DNA from: Herbaspirillum aquaticum
Lineage (GTDB): Bacteria > Pseudomonadota > Gammaproteobacteria > Burkholderiales > Burkholderiaceae_D
Direction of reading: 5' to 3'
DNA: 64,000 nt
Assembly: GCF_002213425.1 (NCBI RefSeq)
Contig: NZ_NJGV01000002.1
Span: forward strand, 310,001-374,000
Shown piece by piece: positions 11,814-19,664 of this stretch. How positions within the stretch are numbered: position 1 is the stretch's first letter; each line of letters opens with the position of its first letter. The notes under the pieces were generated by a model, which saw only the letters and a program-made list of their open reading frames with translations, did no database searches and had not been told where the DNA came from. Made by a program: the position numbers and the translations under genes.

Positions 11814-13025
11814 TTACTGCGGAATTACCGGTTTGACCTTGGCCGCAGCCTGCTTGGCGCGGATGCGTGCGGTTTCGACGCTGTCACCGGAGGCCAGGGC
11901 CACCCCCATGCGGCGGCGGGCGAAGGATTCCGGCTTGCCGAACAGGCGAATGTCGGCACCGGGGATACGCAGCGCCTCAGCCACGCCATCGAAGGCGATG
12001 CCACGGGCGTCATGCTGGCCGTAGATCACGGCAGAGGCACCGGGGCTCCTGAGGGCGGTATTGACCGGCAGGCCGAGGATGGCCTTGGCGTGCAGTTCGA
12101 ATTCGCTCTGCACCTGGCTGACCATGGTGACCATGCCGGTGTCATGCGGACGCGGGCTGACTTCGGAGAACCAGACCATGTCGCCCTTGACGAACAGCTC
12201 CACGCCGAACAGGCCCAGGCCGCCGAGGTTCTCCGTGACCTTGCGGGCGATGTCGCGGGCCTTTTCCAGCGCGGCGCTGGGCATGGGGTGCGGCTGCCAG
12301 GACTCGACATAGTCACCCTTGACCTGCACGTGGCCGATGGGGTCGCAGAAGCTGGTGATGGTGTCGCCGTTTTCGTTCAAGGAGCGCACCGTCAGCAGGG
12401 TGATTTCATAGTCGAAGTCGATGAAGCCTTCGACGATCACGCGGCCGGAATCGACGCGGCCACCTGCTGCGGCGTAGTTCCAGGCGGCTTCGATTTCGTC
12501 GGGGCCGTCAATCTTGGATTGGCCCTTGCCGGAAGAAGACATGACCGGCTTGATCACGCAGGGGAAACCGATCTGGTCGATGGCAGCCTTGAGTTCTTCC
12601 AGGCTGTCGGCGAAGCGGTAGGGAGAAGTCGCCAGGCCCAGGGTTTCACCGGCCAGGCGGCGGATGCCTTCGCGGTTCATGGTCAGCCAGGCAGCGCGCG
12701 CGGTCGGAATCACGCGGGCGCGGCCGGCTTCTTCCAGCTTGACCAGGGTCTCGGTGGCAATGGCCTCGATCTCGGGCACGATCAGGTCGGGCTGCTCCTG
12801 CTCGATCAGTGCGGCCAGGGCGGCACCGTCGGTCATGTTGATCACGTGGGCGCGATGGGCGACCTGCTGGCCAGGTGCGTTCTCATAACGGTCAACGGCA
12901 ATGACTTCCACGCCCAGGCGTTGCAGGGCGATGATGACTTCCTTGCCGAGTTCGCCGGAGCCCAGCAGCATGACTTTGGTGGCGGAAGGAGACAGCGGAG
13001 TGCCGAGTCGGATTGGTTTTTTCAT
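11814..13025 (-). CDS. purT: Formate-dependent phosphoribosylglycinamide formyltransferase
   Basis: PurT (403 aa) makes formyl-GAR from GAR, formate and ATP, bypassing the folate-dependent PurN. It is an ATP-grasp enzyme: the N-terminal motif [22 protein letters not shown], the ATP-grasp lysine region [17 protein letters not shown], and the metal-site block [16 protein letters not shown] are all visible. Length and ends match the family. It is a single-gene unit with its own terminator. Confidence 0.97.
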   Translation of the reverse strand: MKKPIRLGTPLSPSATKVMLLGSGELGKEVIIALQRLGVEVIAVDRYENAPGQQVAHRAHVINMTDGAALAALIEQEQPDLIVPEIEAIATETLVKLEEAGRARVIPTARAAWLTMNREGIRRLAGETLGLATSPYRFADSLEELKAAIDQIGFPCVIKPVMSSSGKGQSKIDGPDEIEAAWNYAAAGGRVDSGRVIVEGFIDFDYEITLLTVRSLNENGDTITSFCDPIGHVQVKGDYVESWQPHPMPSAALEKARDIARKVTENLGGLGLFGVELFVKGDMVWFSEVSPRPHDTGMVTMVSQVQSEFELHAKAILGLPVNTALRSPGASAVIYGQHDARGIAFDGVAEALRIPGADIRLFGKPESFARRRMGVALASGDSVETARIRAKQAAAKVKPVIPQ

Positions 13026-13347
13026 ATCGGGGGGAGTGTGTCAGCGGGGGGCGCTGATGCAGTGCGAGAATCAATCACGGGCGGACGATACCAAATCTTG
13101 CGGGGTTTGGACAGTCGCAATATACCTAGTTCAGGCAAGAAGTATCGGCGAAAAATTGCTTATTTTTCCTTGGGGAAATGAATTTTGGTGGCGGTCCCGA
13201 AATGGATCGAATAACGTCGCTCTTTTCCCTCTTTTTTGCATCTAATAAACGCAAATGATGTTTACTCCTGCGAGATGAGAACTTGAGGCTGTACTCGGCT
13301 CGAAGGTCAGGTCACAGTCGCTCTTATCGATGGAAAGGAGAGAGCAA
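13026..13347. other. Gene-free stretch between purT and the antitoxin gene
   Basis: 322 bp that must hold the divergent promoters of purT and the antitoxin gene. The right half is noticeably AT-rich compared with its neighbours, which fits with horizontally acquired toxin-antitoxin DNA starting here. I see no clear -35/-10 pair, inverted repeat or RNA gene. Confidence 0.4.
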
Positions 13348-13647
13348 ATGCCTAAAATGAATGCATTGATGTCACTTCGGGGTAATGCTGTCATGGCCAA
13401 CCTGACTGTCCGGAATCTTCCTGATGAAATCCACCGCGCATTGCGCGTGCGCGCTGCTCGGCACGGACGCAGTACGGAGGCGGAGATCCGCGAAATATTG
13501 ACCATGGCCGTCAAGCCCGAGGGACATTTGCGACTTGGCGACGCGCTTGCCCAAATGAATCGCGAGCTTGGCCTCACGAATGAAGATGTGGCAGCGTTGG
13601 AGGAGCTTCTTGACCGCAGTCCTGCAGAGCCGATGAGGTTCGAATGA
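13348..13647 (+). CDS. FitA/VapB-type ribbon-helix-helix antitoxin
   Basis: A 99-aa antitoxin and likely autorepressor. The block MANLTVRNLPDEIHRALRVR followed by AARHGRSTEAEIREIL is the typical FitA-type ribbon-helix-helix N-terminus; the C-terminal part (RELGLTNEDVAALEELLDRSPAEPMRFE) would wrap the toxin. The start at 13348 is chosen because GGAAAGGAGAGAG lies just before it. Family members begin at the Met at 13393, which would give 84 aa. The stop overlaps the toxin start (ATGA), the usual coupling. Its toxin partner is truncated. Confidence 0.88.
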   Translation: MPKMNALMSLRGNAVMANLTVRNLPDEIHRALRVRAARHGRSTEAEIREILTMAVKPEGHLRLGDALAQMNRELGLTNEDVAALEELLDRSPAEPMRFE

Positions 13648-13811
13648 TCGTGCTCGACACCAATGTCGTCTCGGAGGCCATGAAGCTTCAGATGAACCCG
13701 GCCGTGCAAGCTTGGCTCAATGCACAGGCCCCAGACACGCTCTACCTCACCAGCATCACTATCGCCGAATTGAGATTTGGTATTGCCAGCATGCCTGCCG
13801 GACGACGTCAG
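13644..13811 (+). pseudogene. Truncated FitB/VapC-type PIN toxin
   Basis: The first 55 or so residues of a PIN-domain ribonuclease: MIVLDTNVVSEAM with the first catalytic Asp5, then LYLTSITIAELRFGIASMPAGRR with the conserved Glu42. The homologous part stops at about 13807, where the sequence becomes the 3' end of the convergent AtuA-like gene. The frame continues to 14027 but only as antisense of that gene. Full-length members have about 135-145 residues, so the distal acidic residues of the active site are missing. It is very likely inactive. Confidence 0.8.
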
Positions 13812-14113
13812 CCTTCCAGCTCCAAGTCCAGCATCACCCCCGACAACGCCTTCCCATGCGCATCCAGCGCCAGTGAGCGGGTAACCCCGCCGCCCAGCGC
13901 CTGCTGCATCACGAAGTTCAGCGCGCCCAGATGCGGCAGCGCGTGGCGCACCACCTCTCCATGGACCACCCCGGCAAAATGCGCGCGCACGCGTTCGGCT
14001 GTCAGGGTGCGCTCCAGCAGCGCATAGTCCTCCTGCCGATAGGCGATCACGGAGATATTCGACATGTCGCCCTTGTCCCCGGCACGTGAATGAGCAATCT
14101 CTCTGAGCAGCAT
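13808..14113 (-). CDS. AtuA-associated small subunit/C-terminal domain protein
   Basis: A 101-aa protein starting MLLREIAHSRAGDKGDMSNISVIAY, the signature of the small AtuA-like ferredoxin-fold domain found either fused to, or encoded next to, AtuA-type proteins. ATG at 14113 follows the stop of the large subunit by one base, so the two are coupled. It ends exactly where the truncated PIN gene begins to lose homology. Biochemical activity is unknown; the family is linked to acyclic terpene or related acyl-CoA catabolism by annotation. Confidence 0.85.
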   Translation of the reverse strand: MLLREIAHSRAGDKGDMSNISVIAYRQEDYALLERTLTAERVRAHFAGVVHGEVVRHALPHLGALNFVMQQALGGGVTRSLALDAHGKALSGVMLDLELEG

Positions 14114-14114
14114 C

Positions 14115-15470
14115 TCAGGCCTCCTCGATGAAAACGGATGGATGTACCAGCGTGCGCGGCAGCAGCAGCGACAGCACGGCAATGACTTCGCGGGCCGACT
14201 TGGTGGCACCGCCGCCACCGGCCGGGCCGTTGGTATAAAGCGTCTCGACTTCGTTGCCGATGCGAACCGCCTCTTTCATGCTGGCCGTACGTCCGGTTAC
14301 GCGCAGGCGGACTTCCTGCGGCTCGGGTGCATGCGCCGACATCTGCTCACCGGCGATGGCATTGATGCCGATCAGGTCCACGCGCAGCTCTTCGGTCTGC
14401 ACGCCGGTGAGCGCCAGCCGCTCGCGCACGATCTCGCCGGCCAGTTGCGCACGTGCTTGCGCGCCAGGCCCGGCATACGAGATCTGGCCTTCGCCGATGA
14501 AGCTGTCGCGGTAGCCCAGCGTGGTCTTGAGCGTCTGCGGTCGCGCACGACCACGGCCGCCGGTGACGGCCACGCGGTCCGGCCCGACTTCTTCGATGCG
14601 CACTTGCGAGAAATCGGCAATGACGTCCGGCGTGAAGTAAGCGCTCGGATCATGGATTTCATAGAGCAATTGCTCCTTGCAGGTGCATGCCGTGACCTGC
14701 CCGCCGGAACCCGCCACCTTGGTGATAACGGCACTGCCATCGGCCTTCACTTCGCCGATGGGGAAGCCCAGCCTTGCCAGGCCGGCCACATCCTTCTTGC
14801 CGGGATCGGCAAAGTAGCCGCCGGTCACCTGTCCGGCGCACTCCAGCAGGTGGCCGATGAGGGTGCCCTGGCCGAGCTTGTCCCAATCATCGGCGGCCCA
14901 GCCGAATTCGTGCACCAGCGGTGCCAGCACCAGCGCGGGATCGGCCACGCGGCCGGTGATGATGACCTGGGCACCGGCCTGCAGTGCTTCGACGATGGGG
15001 GCGATACCCAGATAGGCATTGGCCGAGATGAGGCGGCTACCCAGCGAAGCGACCGGCTGGCCATTGTCCTCGATGCGCCATTGGCCCTGCTGCACGGCTT
15101 CCAGCACGTCGTCTCCGGCCACGGCCGCCACCTTCAGCCCGCTCAAGCCCAGTTCGCGCGCGATCTCGCGCACGCGTTGCGCCGCCGCCAGCGGATTGGC
15201 CGCGCCCATATTGGTGATGATGCGGATGCCTTGCGCGGCGCAGGTCTTGAGCACCGCATGCATGCGCTCGGCCAGCAACGGGTCATAACCTTTGCTGGGG
15301 TCTGCCAGCCGGGCTTGCTGGCCGATGGCGATGGTACGCTCGGCCAGGCATTCAAAGATCAGGTAATCCAGCTGGCCATGTTCGGCCAGTTCGGCGGCCG
15401 GCTCGATACGGTCGCCCGAGTAGCCGGCACCGGCGCCGATGCGCACGGTGCGCTGTGGATCTTGGGTCAT
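14115..15470 (-). CDS. AtuA-family (DUF1446) protein
   Basis: A 451-aa protein of the acyclic terpene utilization AtuA family. The N-terminal RIGAGAGYSGDRIEPAAELAEHGQLDYLIFECLAERT and the later VITGRVADPALVLAPL are characteristic. The start at 15470 is preceded by GGAGAAGCGC; an upstream in-frame Met at 15497 has no ribosome site. It sits between a CitMHS transporter and the small AtuA domain gene, forming a three-gene operon. In related bacteria this trio is regulated by a LysR protein, as here. A role in catabolism of a branched or hydroxylated carboxylate is inferred from the transporter; the terpene link is weak. Confidence 0.87.
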   Translation of the reverse strand: MTQDPQRTVRIGAGAGYSGDRIEPAAELAEHGQLDYLIFECLAERTIAIGQQARLADPSKGYDPLLAERMHAVLKTCAAQGIRIITNMGAANPLAAAQRVREIARELGLSGLKVAAVAGDDVLEAVQQGQWRIEDNGQPVASLGSRLISANAYLGIAPIVEALQAGAQVIITGRVADPALVLAPLVHEFGWAADDWDKLGQGTLIGHLLECAGQVTGGYFADPGKKDVAGLARLGFPIGEVKADGSAVITKVAGSGGQVTACTCKEQLLYEIHDPSAYFTPDVIADFSQVRIEEVGPDRVAVTGGRGRARPQTLKTTLGYRDSFIGEGQISYAGPGAQARAQLAGEIVRERLALTGVQTEELRVDLIGINAIAGEQMSAHAPEPQEVRLRVTGRTASMKEAVRIGNEVETLYTNGPAGGGGATKSAREVIAVLSLLLPRTLVHPSVFIEEA

Positions 15471-15513
15471 GCGCTTCTCCAAAACAGGGTGTTGCACTTC
15501 CAGTGGTCCGCGC

Positions 15514-16815
15514 TCAGAACAGCGGGAACAGCCCCAGTACCACGCAGGCGATGGTCATCACCACGGAAGCACCGAAGAGGAAGGGAATGGTGTATTTCTG
15601 GTGGTCCGCCAGTTCGATTCCGGCCAGGCCGCACACCAGGAAGGTGGCCGGCGTGAGCGGGCTGACCGGGAAGCCGGTCGTCATCTGGCCCAGCAGCGCG
15701 GCCTGGGCCACCTGGATGGTCGGAACGCCCAGCATGTGGCTGACCTCGGCGATCACCGGCAGCACACCGAAGTAGAAGGAATCCGGATCGAACAGCAACG
15801 ACAGCGGCATCGACAGCAGCCCCAGCACTACCGGGATATGGCCAGCCATCTCGGGCGGAACGACACCGACGGCGGTCTTGGCCATGGCCGAGAGCATGCC
15901 CGACTTGGTCATGATGCCGGTGAACACACCTGCTGCAAAGAGGATGCTGGCCATTAGCAGCGCCGCCTTGGCGTGGGCGTCGATGCGCTCGCGCTGCATG
16001 GCCACATCACGGTAATTGATCATCAGCGCCAGCACCACGCCGATCATGAACATCACCACCGGATCGACCTTGCCGCTGATCATCACGCCCAGCACAAAGA
16101 CCGTCAGCACGATGTTGGCCCAGAAATTCTGCGGGCGACGGATCTTCAGTTGCGCTTCGCTCAGCTCATGCTGCTGCACGAAATCGACGGTCGATCCCTT
16201 GCCCAGCCCGAGCCGGCGCTCTTCCTTCAGGCCCAGCAGATACGAGGCGATGAACACGAAGGCCAACCCCACCAGTTGCACCGGCACCAGCGGCGTGAAG
16301 ATGTCCGAGACCGGGATATGCAGCGCTGCCGAGGCACGAATCATCGGCCCGGTCCACGGCAGGAAGTTCACGCCCGCCGCCATCGAGGCCACGCAGGCGA
16401 GGATGCGCTTGTCGATACCCAGCCGCGTGTACAGCGGCAGCATGGCCGGGATGGTGATCAGGAAGGTCACCGCGCCCGAGCCATCCAGGTGGATCAGCAG
16501 CGCCAGCAGCGCCGTGCCCGGCACGATGCGGGTGGGGCGGCTGCCCACGGTCTTGAGGATGCGGCTGATGATCGGGTCCAGCATGCCGGCGTCAGTCACG
16601 ATGCCGAAGAACAGGATCGCAAAGACGAACATCCCTGCCACCGGCGCAATGGCGGTCACGCCCTGGACGATGAACTTGGAGGTCTGCAAGCCGAAACCGC
16701 CGACCAGCGCGGCAATGATGGGGATGGCGATCAGCGCCACCAGGGGCGACATCCTCTTGGTGAGGATGGCCGTGAACAAGGATACGATCGTGACAAAGCC
16801 GAGCAGGGCCAACAT
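15514..16815 (-). CDS. CitMHS-family carboxylate:cation symporter
   Basis: A 433-aa inner-membrane transporter with about 11-12 hydrophobic segments. It resembles citrate-Mg2+/proton symporters of the CitMHS family, with the conserved blocks HLDGSGAVTFLITIPAMLPLY and FLPWTGPMIRASAALH. It is the first gene of the operon with the two AtuA-type genes, so citrate itself may not be the substrate. The upstream spacer contains an inverted repeat next to the divergent LysR gene. Confidence 0.88.
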   Translation of the reverse strand: MLALLGFVTIVSLFTAILTKRMSPLVALIAIPIIAALVGGFGLQTSKFIVQGVTAIAPVAGMFVFAILFFGIVTDAGMLDPIISRILKTVGSRPTRIVPGTALLALLIHLDGSGAVTFLITIPAMLPLYTRLGIDKRILACVASMAAGVNFLPWTGPMIRASAALHIPVSDIFTPLVPVQLVGLAFVFIASYLLGLKEERRLGLGKGSTVDFVQQHELSEAQLKIRRPQNFWANIVLTVFVLGVMISGKVDPVVMFMIGVVLALMINYRDVAMQRERIDAHAKAALLMASILFAAGVFTGIMTKSGMLSAMAKTAVGVVPPEMAGHIPVVLGLLSMPLSLLFDPDSFYFGVLPVIAEVSHMLGVPTIQVAQAALLGQMTTGFPVSPLTPATFLVCGLAGIELADHQKYTIPFLFGASVVMTIACVVLGLFPLF

Positions 16816-16898
16816 GCGTGTCTCCGGTTTTTTTGATGTGATGTTCTTGTCGTGTCAGCACATCCGGCGCCGGTTTGTCCGTTTTTCTGCTTCAGCTT

Positions 16899-16918
16899 CT
16901 GTACATGATTCCGTACAG
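16899..16918. promoter_or_regulatory. Inverted repeat, likely operator for the LysR regulator
   Basis: Perfect 6-bp half-sites CTGTAC (16899-16904) and GTACAG (16913-16918) with an 8-bp spacer, 84 bp upstream of the transporter gene and 112 bp from the LysR gene. The dyad size fits a LysR-type site, though the exact T-N11-A form is not met. Confidence 0.5.
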
Positions 16919-17029
16919 GGTGCGCGGATGTGAGCAGGGCGAGTGTAGGTGGCGGCCGATTTTGTTGTAAAGTCGCTTTTTTCGATTGATTGACCGGTTT
17001 TCCAGCATAATTCAATCCCATCTTCCGCC

Positions 17030-17968
17030 ATGCACGCCAACCTCTCCACGCGCCTGTTGCACGCCTTCCTGGCCCTGGCCGACTGCCGCCATTTCGGCCA
17101 TGCTGCCGAACGCTGCCATGTGTCGCAGTCCGCTTTCAGTGCCATGATCCAGAAGCTGGAAACCGCCACCGGCGCGCGCCTGTTCGAGCGCGATACCCGC
17201 AACGTGAGCCTGACGCCCGAAGGTGAAGTATTTGTCGAAGTGGCGCGCCAGCTGGTCGCGGACATGGAGGCGGCGCTGGCGGACATGAATGATTACGTCG
17301 CGCGGCGCAAGGGCAGGGTGGCCATCGCGGCCCTGCCATCGCTGGCGGCGGGCTGGCTGCCACCGGTGCTGGCGGCTTACCGGCAGCGCCATCCGGGGGT
17401 GGCGGTGGAGCTGTTCGATGCCATATCGGACCAATGCCTGGACCTGCTGCGCCAGGGCAAGGCCGATATCGCCCTCACCGCACCGGGCCCCAACCTGATG
17501 GAGTTCAAGACCCAGCCGCTGTGCGCCGACCCGTTCTACCTGGTCTGCCGCAAGGACCATGCGCTGGCCGGCAAGCGTCGCATCAAGGTGGCCCAGTTGG
17601 CCGGGTGCGAAATGATCCACCTGGCGCGTTCGACCAGCGTGCGCCAGCATCTGGATGCCGTGCTGCGGCCGGGCACGGTGATCCACACCGGGCTGGAGGT
17701 CGAACACCTGGCCACGCTGGCGGCCTTGATCGAAAGCGGCCTGGGTGTGAGCGTGGTCCCGGAGCTGACGCTGTTCCAGTTCCGCCTGCCCAACCTGGTG
17801 TCCATCCCGGTGGATGCGCCCGAGCTGGTGCGTCCACTGCTGATCGTCACGCCCAAGGAGCGCAGCCTGTCCATTGCTGCGCAAGGCCTGCTAGATCTGG
17901 TCCAGGCCAAGGCGCGTGCTGAAGGCGGCGCACCTGCGCGACGCAGCCGCAGACCACCGGCGTCCTAG
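17030..17968 (+). CDS. LysR-family transcriptional regulator
   Basis: A 312-aa regulator. Residues 1-60 form the winged helix (LLHAFLALADCRHFGHAAERCHVSQSAFSAMIQKLE), followed by a substrate-binding domain with periplasmic-binding fold. It is divergent from the CitMHS/AtuA operon with a 214-bp shared spacer, so it most likely controls that operon in response to its substrate. The stop codon shares the sequence CTAG with the stop of the convergent chemosensory gene, an overlap of 4 bp, so no terminator separates them. Confidence 0.93.
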   Translation: MHANLSTRLLHAFLALADCRHFGHAAERCHVSQSAFSAMIQKLETATGARLFERDTRNVSLTPEGEVFVEVARQLVADMEAALADMNDYVARRKGRVAIAALPSLAAGWLPPVLAAYRQRHPGVAVELFDAISDQCLDLLRQGKADIALTAPGPNLMEFKTQPLCADPFYLVCRKDHALAGKRRIKVAQLAGCEMIHLARSTSVRQHLDAVLRPGTVIHTGLEVEHLATLAALIESGLGVSVVPELTLFQFRLPNLVSIPVDAPELVRPLLIVTPKERSLSIAAQGLLDLVQAKARAEGGAPARRSRRPPAS

Positions 17969-18954
17969 AACAATTCCATGGCCGGCAAGTCGGGTTCGCG
18001 CACCAGGTGGCGGTGCTCCTGTTCCACGTAATCGATGACCACCTGCGAGATCACCTCGGCCGCCTCATGGGCCGGCAGGATGATCGAAGTCTCGCCTGCC
18101 ATCTGCGCCAGCGCGGCATTGCGGCGTACGACGGCATCCTGGATGCGGTCCACGCATTGCCTGACCACGTCCTGGAACTGCAGATGGCCCAGCATGTTGG
18201 CCGTGGTCGCCACCAGTTCCTCGCCATGCGCCATCATCTGCGCGTATTGCTGGTCACCGGTGTCGCGCACGTGCTCGAAGCTGGACCGCAGCCTGCCCAC
18301 GGCCTCGGCGGTGGCGGCGATGCGATCGAGGTCCGAGGCCGATTGCGCGGTATTGCCGCCCAATTCGTCCTGCAGGGTCTTGCGCACTTCCGAGAGCGTG
18401 GTACGGATACGCGCCGCCGCCGTATGCGAATTGGCCGCCAGGTTGCGGACTTCCGAGGCGATCACCTTGAAGGCCGCGCCTTGCGGACCGGCACGGCTGG
18501 CCTCGATGGCGGTGTTGATCGACAACAGGTGCGACTGCGTGCTGATGCCTTGTACGCTCTGTGCCAGGTCCGAGAGGTTGTCGATCTCCTCGGCGATGCG
18601 GCCGATGCTCTCGACGTCGCGGCGCATGCGCTCAGGCAGGCTCTTGAGGAATTCCGTCATGGCGACCAGGGCATCGACCGTTTCCAGCATTTCGTCACGT
18701 ACGCGTTCGTTTTCCTGGCTGGCACGCTGCATGCGCTCCAGCAGTTGCGCAGAGCGGTCGCACAGGGCCCGCGCTTCGCTCATGATGGCCAGCGATGAGT
18801 TTTCCGTCTGTTCGACTGCGCCCTTGAGGCGCACGGCGATTTCTTCATCGAGCTGCATGCTGGCCACCAGCGCGGCTTGGCAGTTCGGTCCCGGTTCTGC
18901 CGGCTGCTCCGGCATGGCGCGTCCCCGGGTGCGCCAGGCATGGATGATTCCCAC
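17965..18954 (-). CDS. Receptor-like protein with CheZ-like phosphatase features
   Basis: A soluble, mostly helical protein of 329 aa. Numbered from the Met at 18915, residues 123-160 (GISTQSHLLSINTAIEASRAG, then FKVIASEVRNLA) are a degenerate receptor signalling tip. Residues 246-253, QFQDVVRQ, contain a D-xxx-Q pair as in the CheZ active site, and the C-terminus DLPAMELF resembles the CheY-binding end of CheZ. No membrane segment is present. The GTG at 18954 is preferred since GGGAG lies a few bases before it and it follows the cheY stop at once; ATG at 18915 is the alternative (316 aa). It is the last gene of the chemosensory operon. A phosphatase role is inference. Confidence 0.72.
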   Translation of the reverse strand: MGIIHAWRTRGRAMPEQPAEPGPNCQAALVASMQLDEEIAVRLKGAVEQTENSSLAIMSEARALCDRSAQLLERMQRASQENERVRDEMLETVDALVAMTEFLKSLPERMRRDVESIGRIAEEIDNLSDLAQSVQGISTQSHLLSINTAIEASRAGPQGAAFKVIASEVRNLAANSHTAAARIRTTLSEVRKTLQDELGGNTAQSASDLDRIAATAEAVGRLRSSFEHVRDTGDQQYAQMMAHGEELVATTANMLGHLQFQDVVRQCVDRIQDAVVRRNAALAQMAGETSIILPAHEAAEVISQVVIDYVEQEHRHLVREPDLPAMELF

Positions 18955-18955
18955 A

Positions 18956-19330
18956 TCAGGCTCCCGGCAAGACCTGCTTGACGATCTTGAGCAGCTCCGC
19001 GCCCGGCACCGGCTTGACCATCCAGCCGCTGGCGCCGGCACTGCGGGCTTCATCGCGCTTGGCCTGCTGGCTCTCGGTACTGAGCACCAGGATGGGCGTG
19101 AAGCGGAAGCCCGGCAGGGCGCGCGCCTTGCCGATGAATTCGATGCCGCCCATGTTGGGCATGTTGATGTCGGTGATGATGAGGTCCGGCTTGGGCGCCT
19201 GGCCCAGTCGGGTGAGGGCGGCCGCGCCGTCGTTGGCGGTGATGACCTTGAAACCGGAAATTTCGAGATTGTTTTTCAGGCTCAGGATCATGGTGCCTGA
19301 ATCGTCCACTACCAGGATGGTCTTGCTCAT
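18956..19330 (-). CDS. CheY-like single-domain response regulator (second copy)
   Basis: A 124-aa stand-alone receiver: MSKTILVVDDSGTMILSLKNNLE with the acidic pair, phospho-acceptor Asp54 in IITDINMPNMGG, conserved Ser/Thr in VLSTES, and the invariant Lys in WMVKPV. It lies after the STAS gene (94-bp gap) and just before the CheZ-like gene. Its partner is presumably the CheA of this cluster. Output could be protein-protein interaction rather than the flagellar motor. Confidence 0.92.
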   Translation of the reverse strand: MSKTILVVDDSGTMILSLKNNLEISGFKVITANDGAAALTRLGQAPKPDLIITDINMPNMGGIEFIGKARALPGFRFTPILVLSTESQQAKRDEARSAGASGWMVKPVPGAELLKIVKQVLPGA

Positions 19331-19424
19331 GTGGGTACTCCTTGCGGGTTGATGCTGCTTGTCTGGTTCGTCTGGTTCGTCTTGTTCGCTTTCTGTGGAC
19401 GCGGCGTAGGCGGCACAGGTGGGC

Positions 19425-19664
19425 TCAATGCTGCGGCAAGGCCGCCCGCAGCCATTCACCGAGTTCCGGCGCGGCCGGCCAGGCGCTGATGCTGGCGGTG
19501 CCCGCCATCAAGACCTGCAGGCAGGCCGTATGCATATGCTCGCAGGCCGAAAGGTCTACCGGGGCCGCCGGATGGCCGGCCACCAGGGCCAGCAGGCCCT
19601 CGGCATCCTCCACGGCCAGTACGCCCGCACAGTGCAGGGTGTCGTCCTTGAATTCGATCGTCAT
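19425..19664 (-). CDS. STAS-domain protein (anti-sigma-antagonist type)
   Basis: A 79-aa protein of STAS fold. The motif VDLSACEHMHTACLQVLMAG corresponds to the phosphorylatable loop of SpoIIAA-like proteins, with Thr in the place of the usual Ser. Its start overlaps the cheA stop by 4 bases (ATGA), so it is made with CheA. STAS proteins next to CheA are uncommon; it might be a phosphorylation target or a scaffold. No kinase or phosphatase of the SpoIIAB/SpoIIE type is seen nearby. Confidence 0.78.
   Translation of the reverse strand: MTIEFKDDTLHCAGVLAVEDAEGLLALVAGHPAAPVDLSACEHMHTACLQVLMAGTASISAWPAAPELGEWLRAALPQH

Noticed and set aside
13812..14027. C-terminal 71 residues of the PIN-toxin frame as a real domain
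   Set aside because: It is the exact antisense of the AtuA small-subunit gene, so the continuation is accidental.
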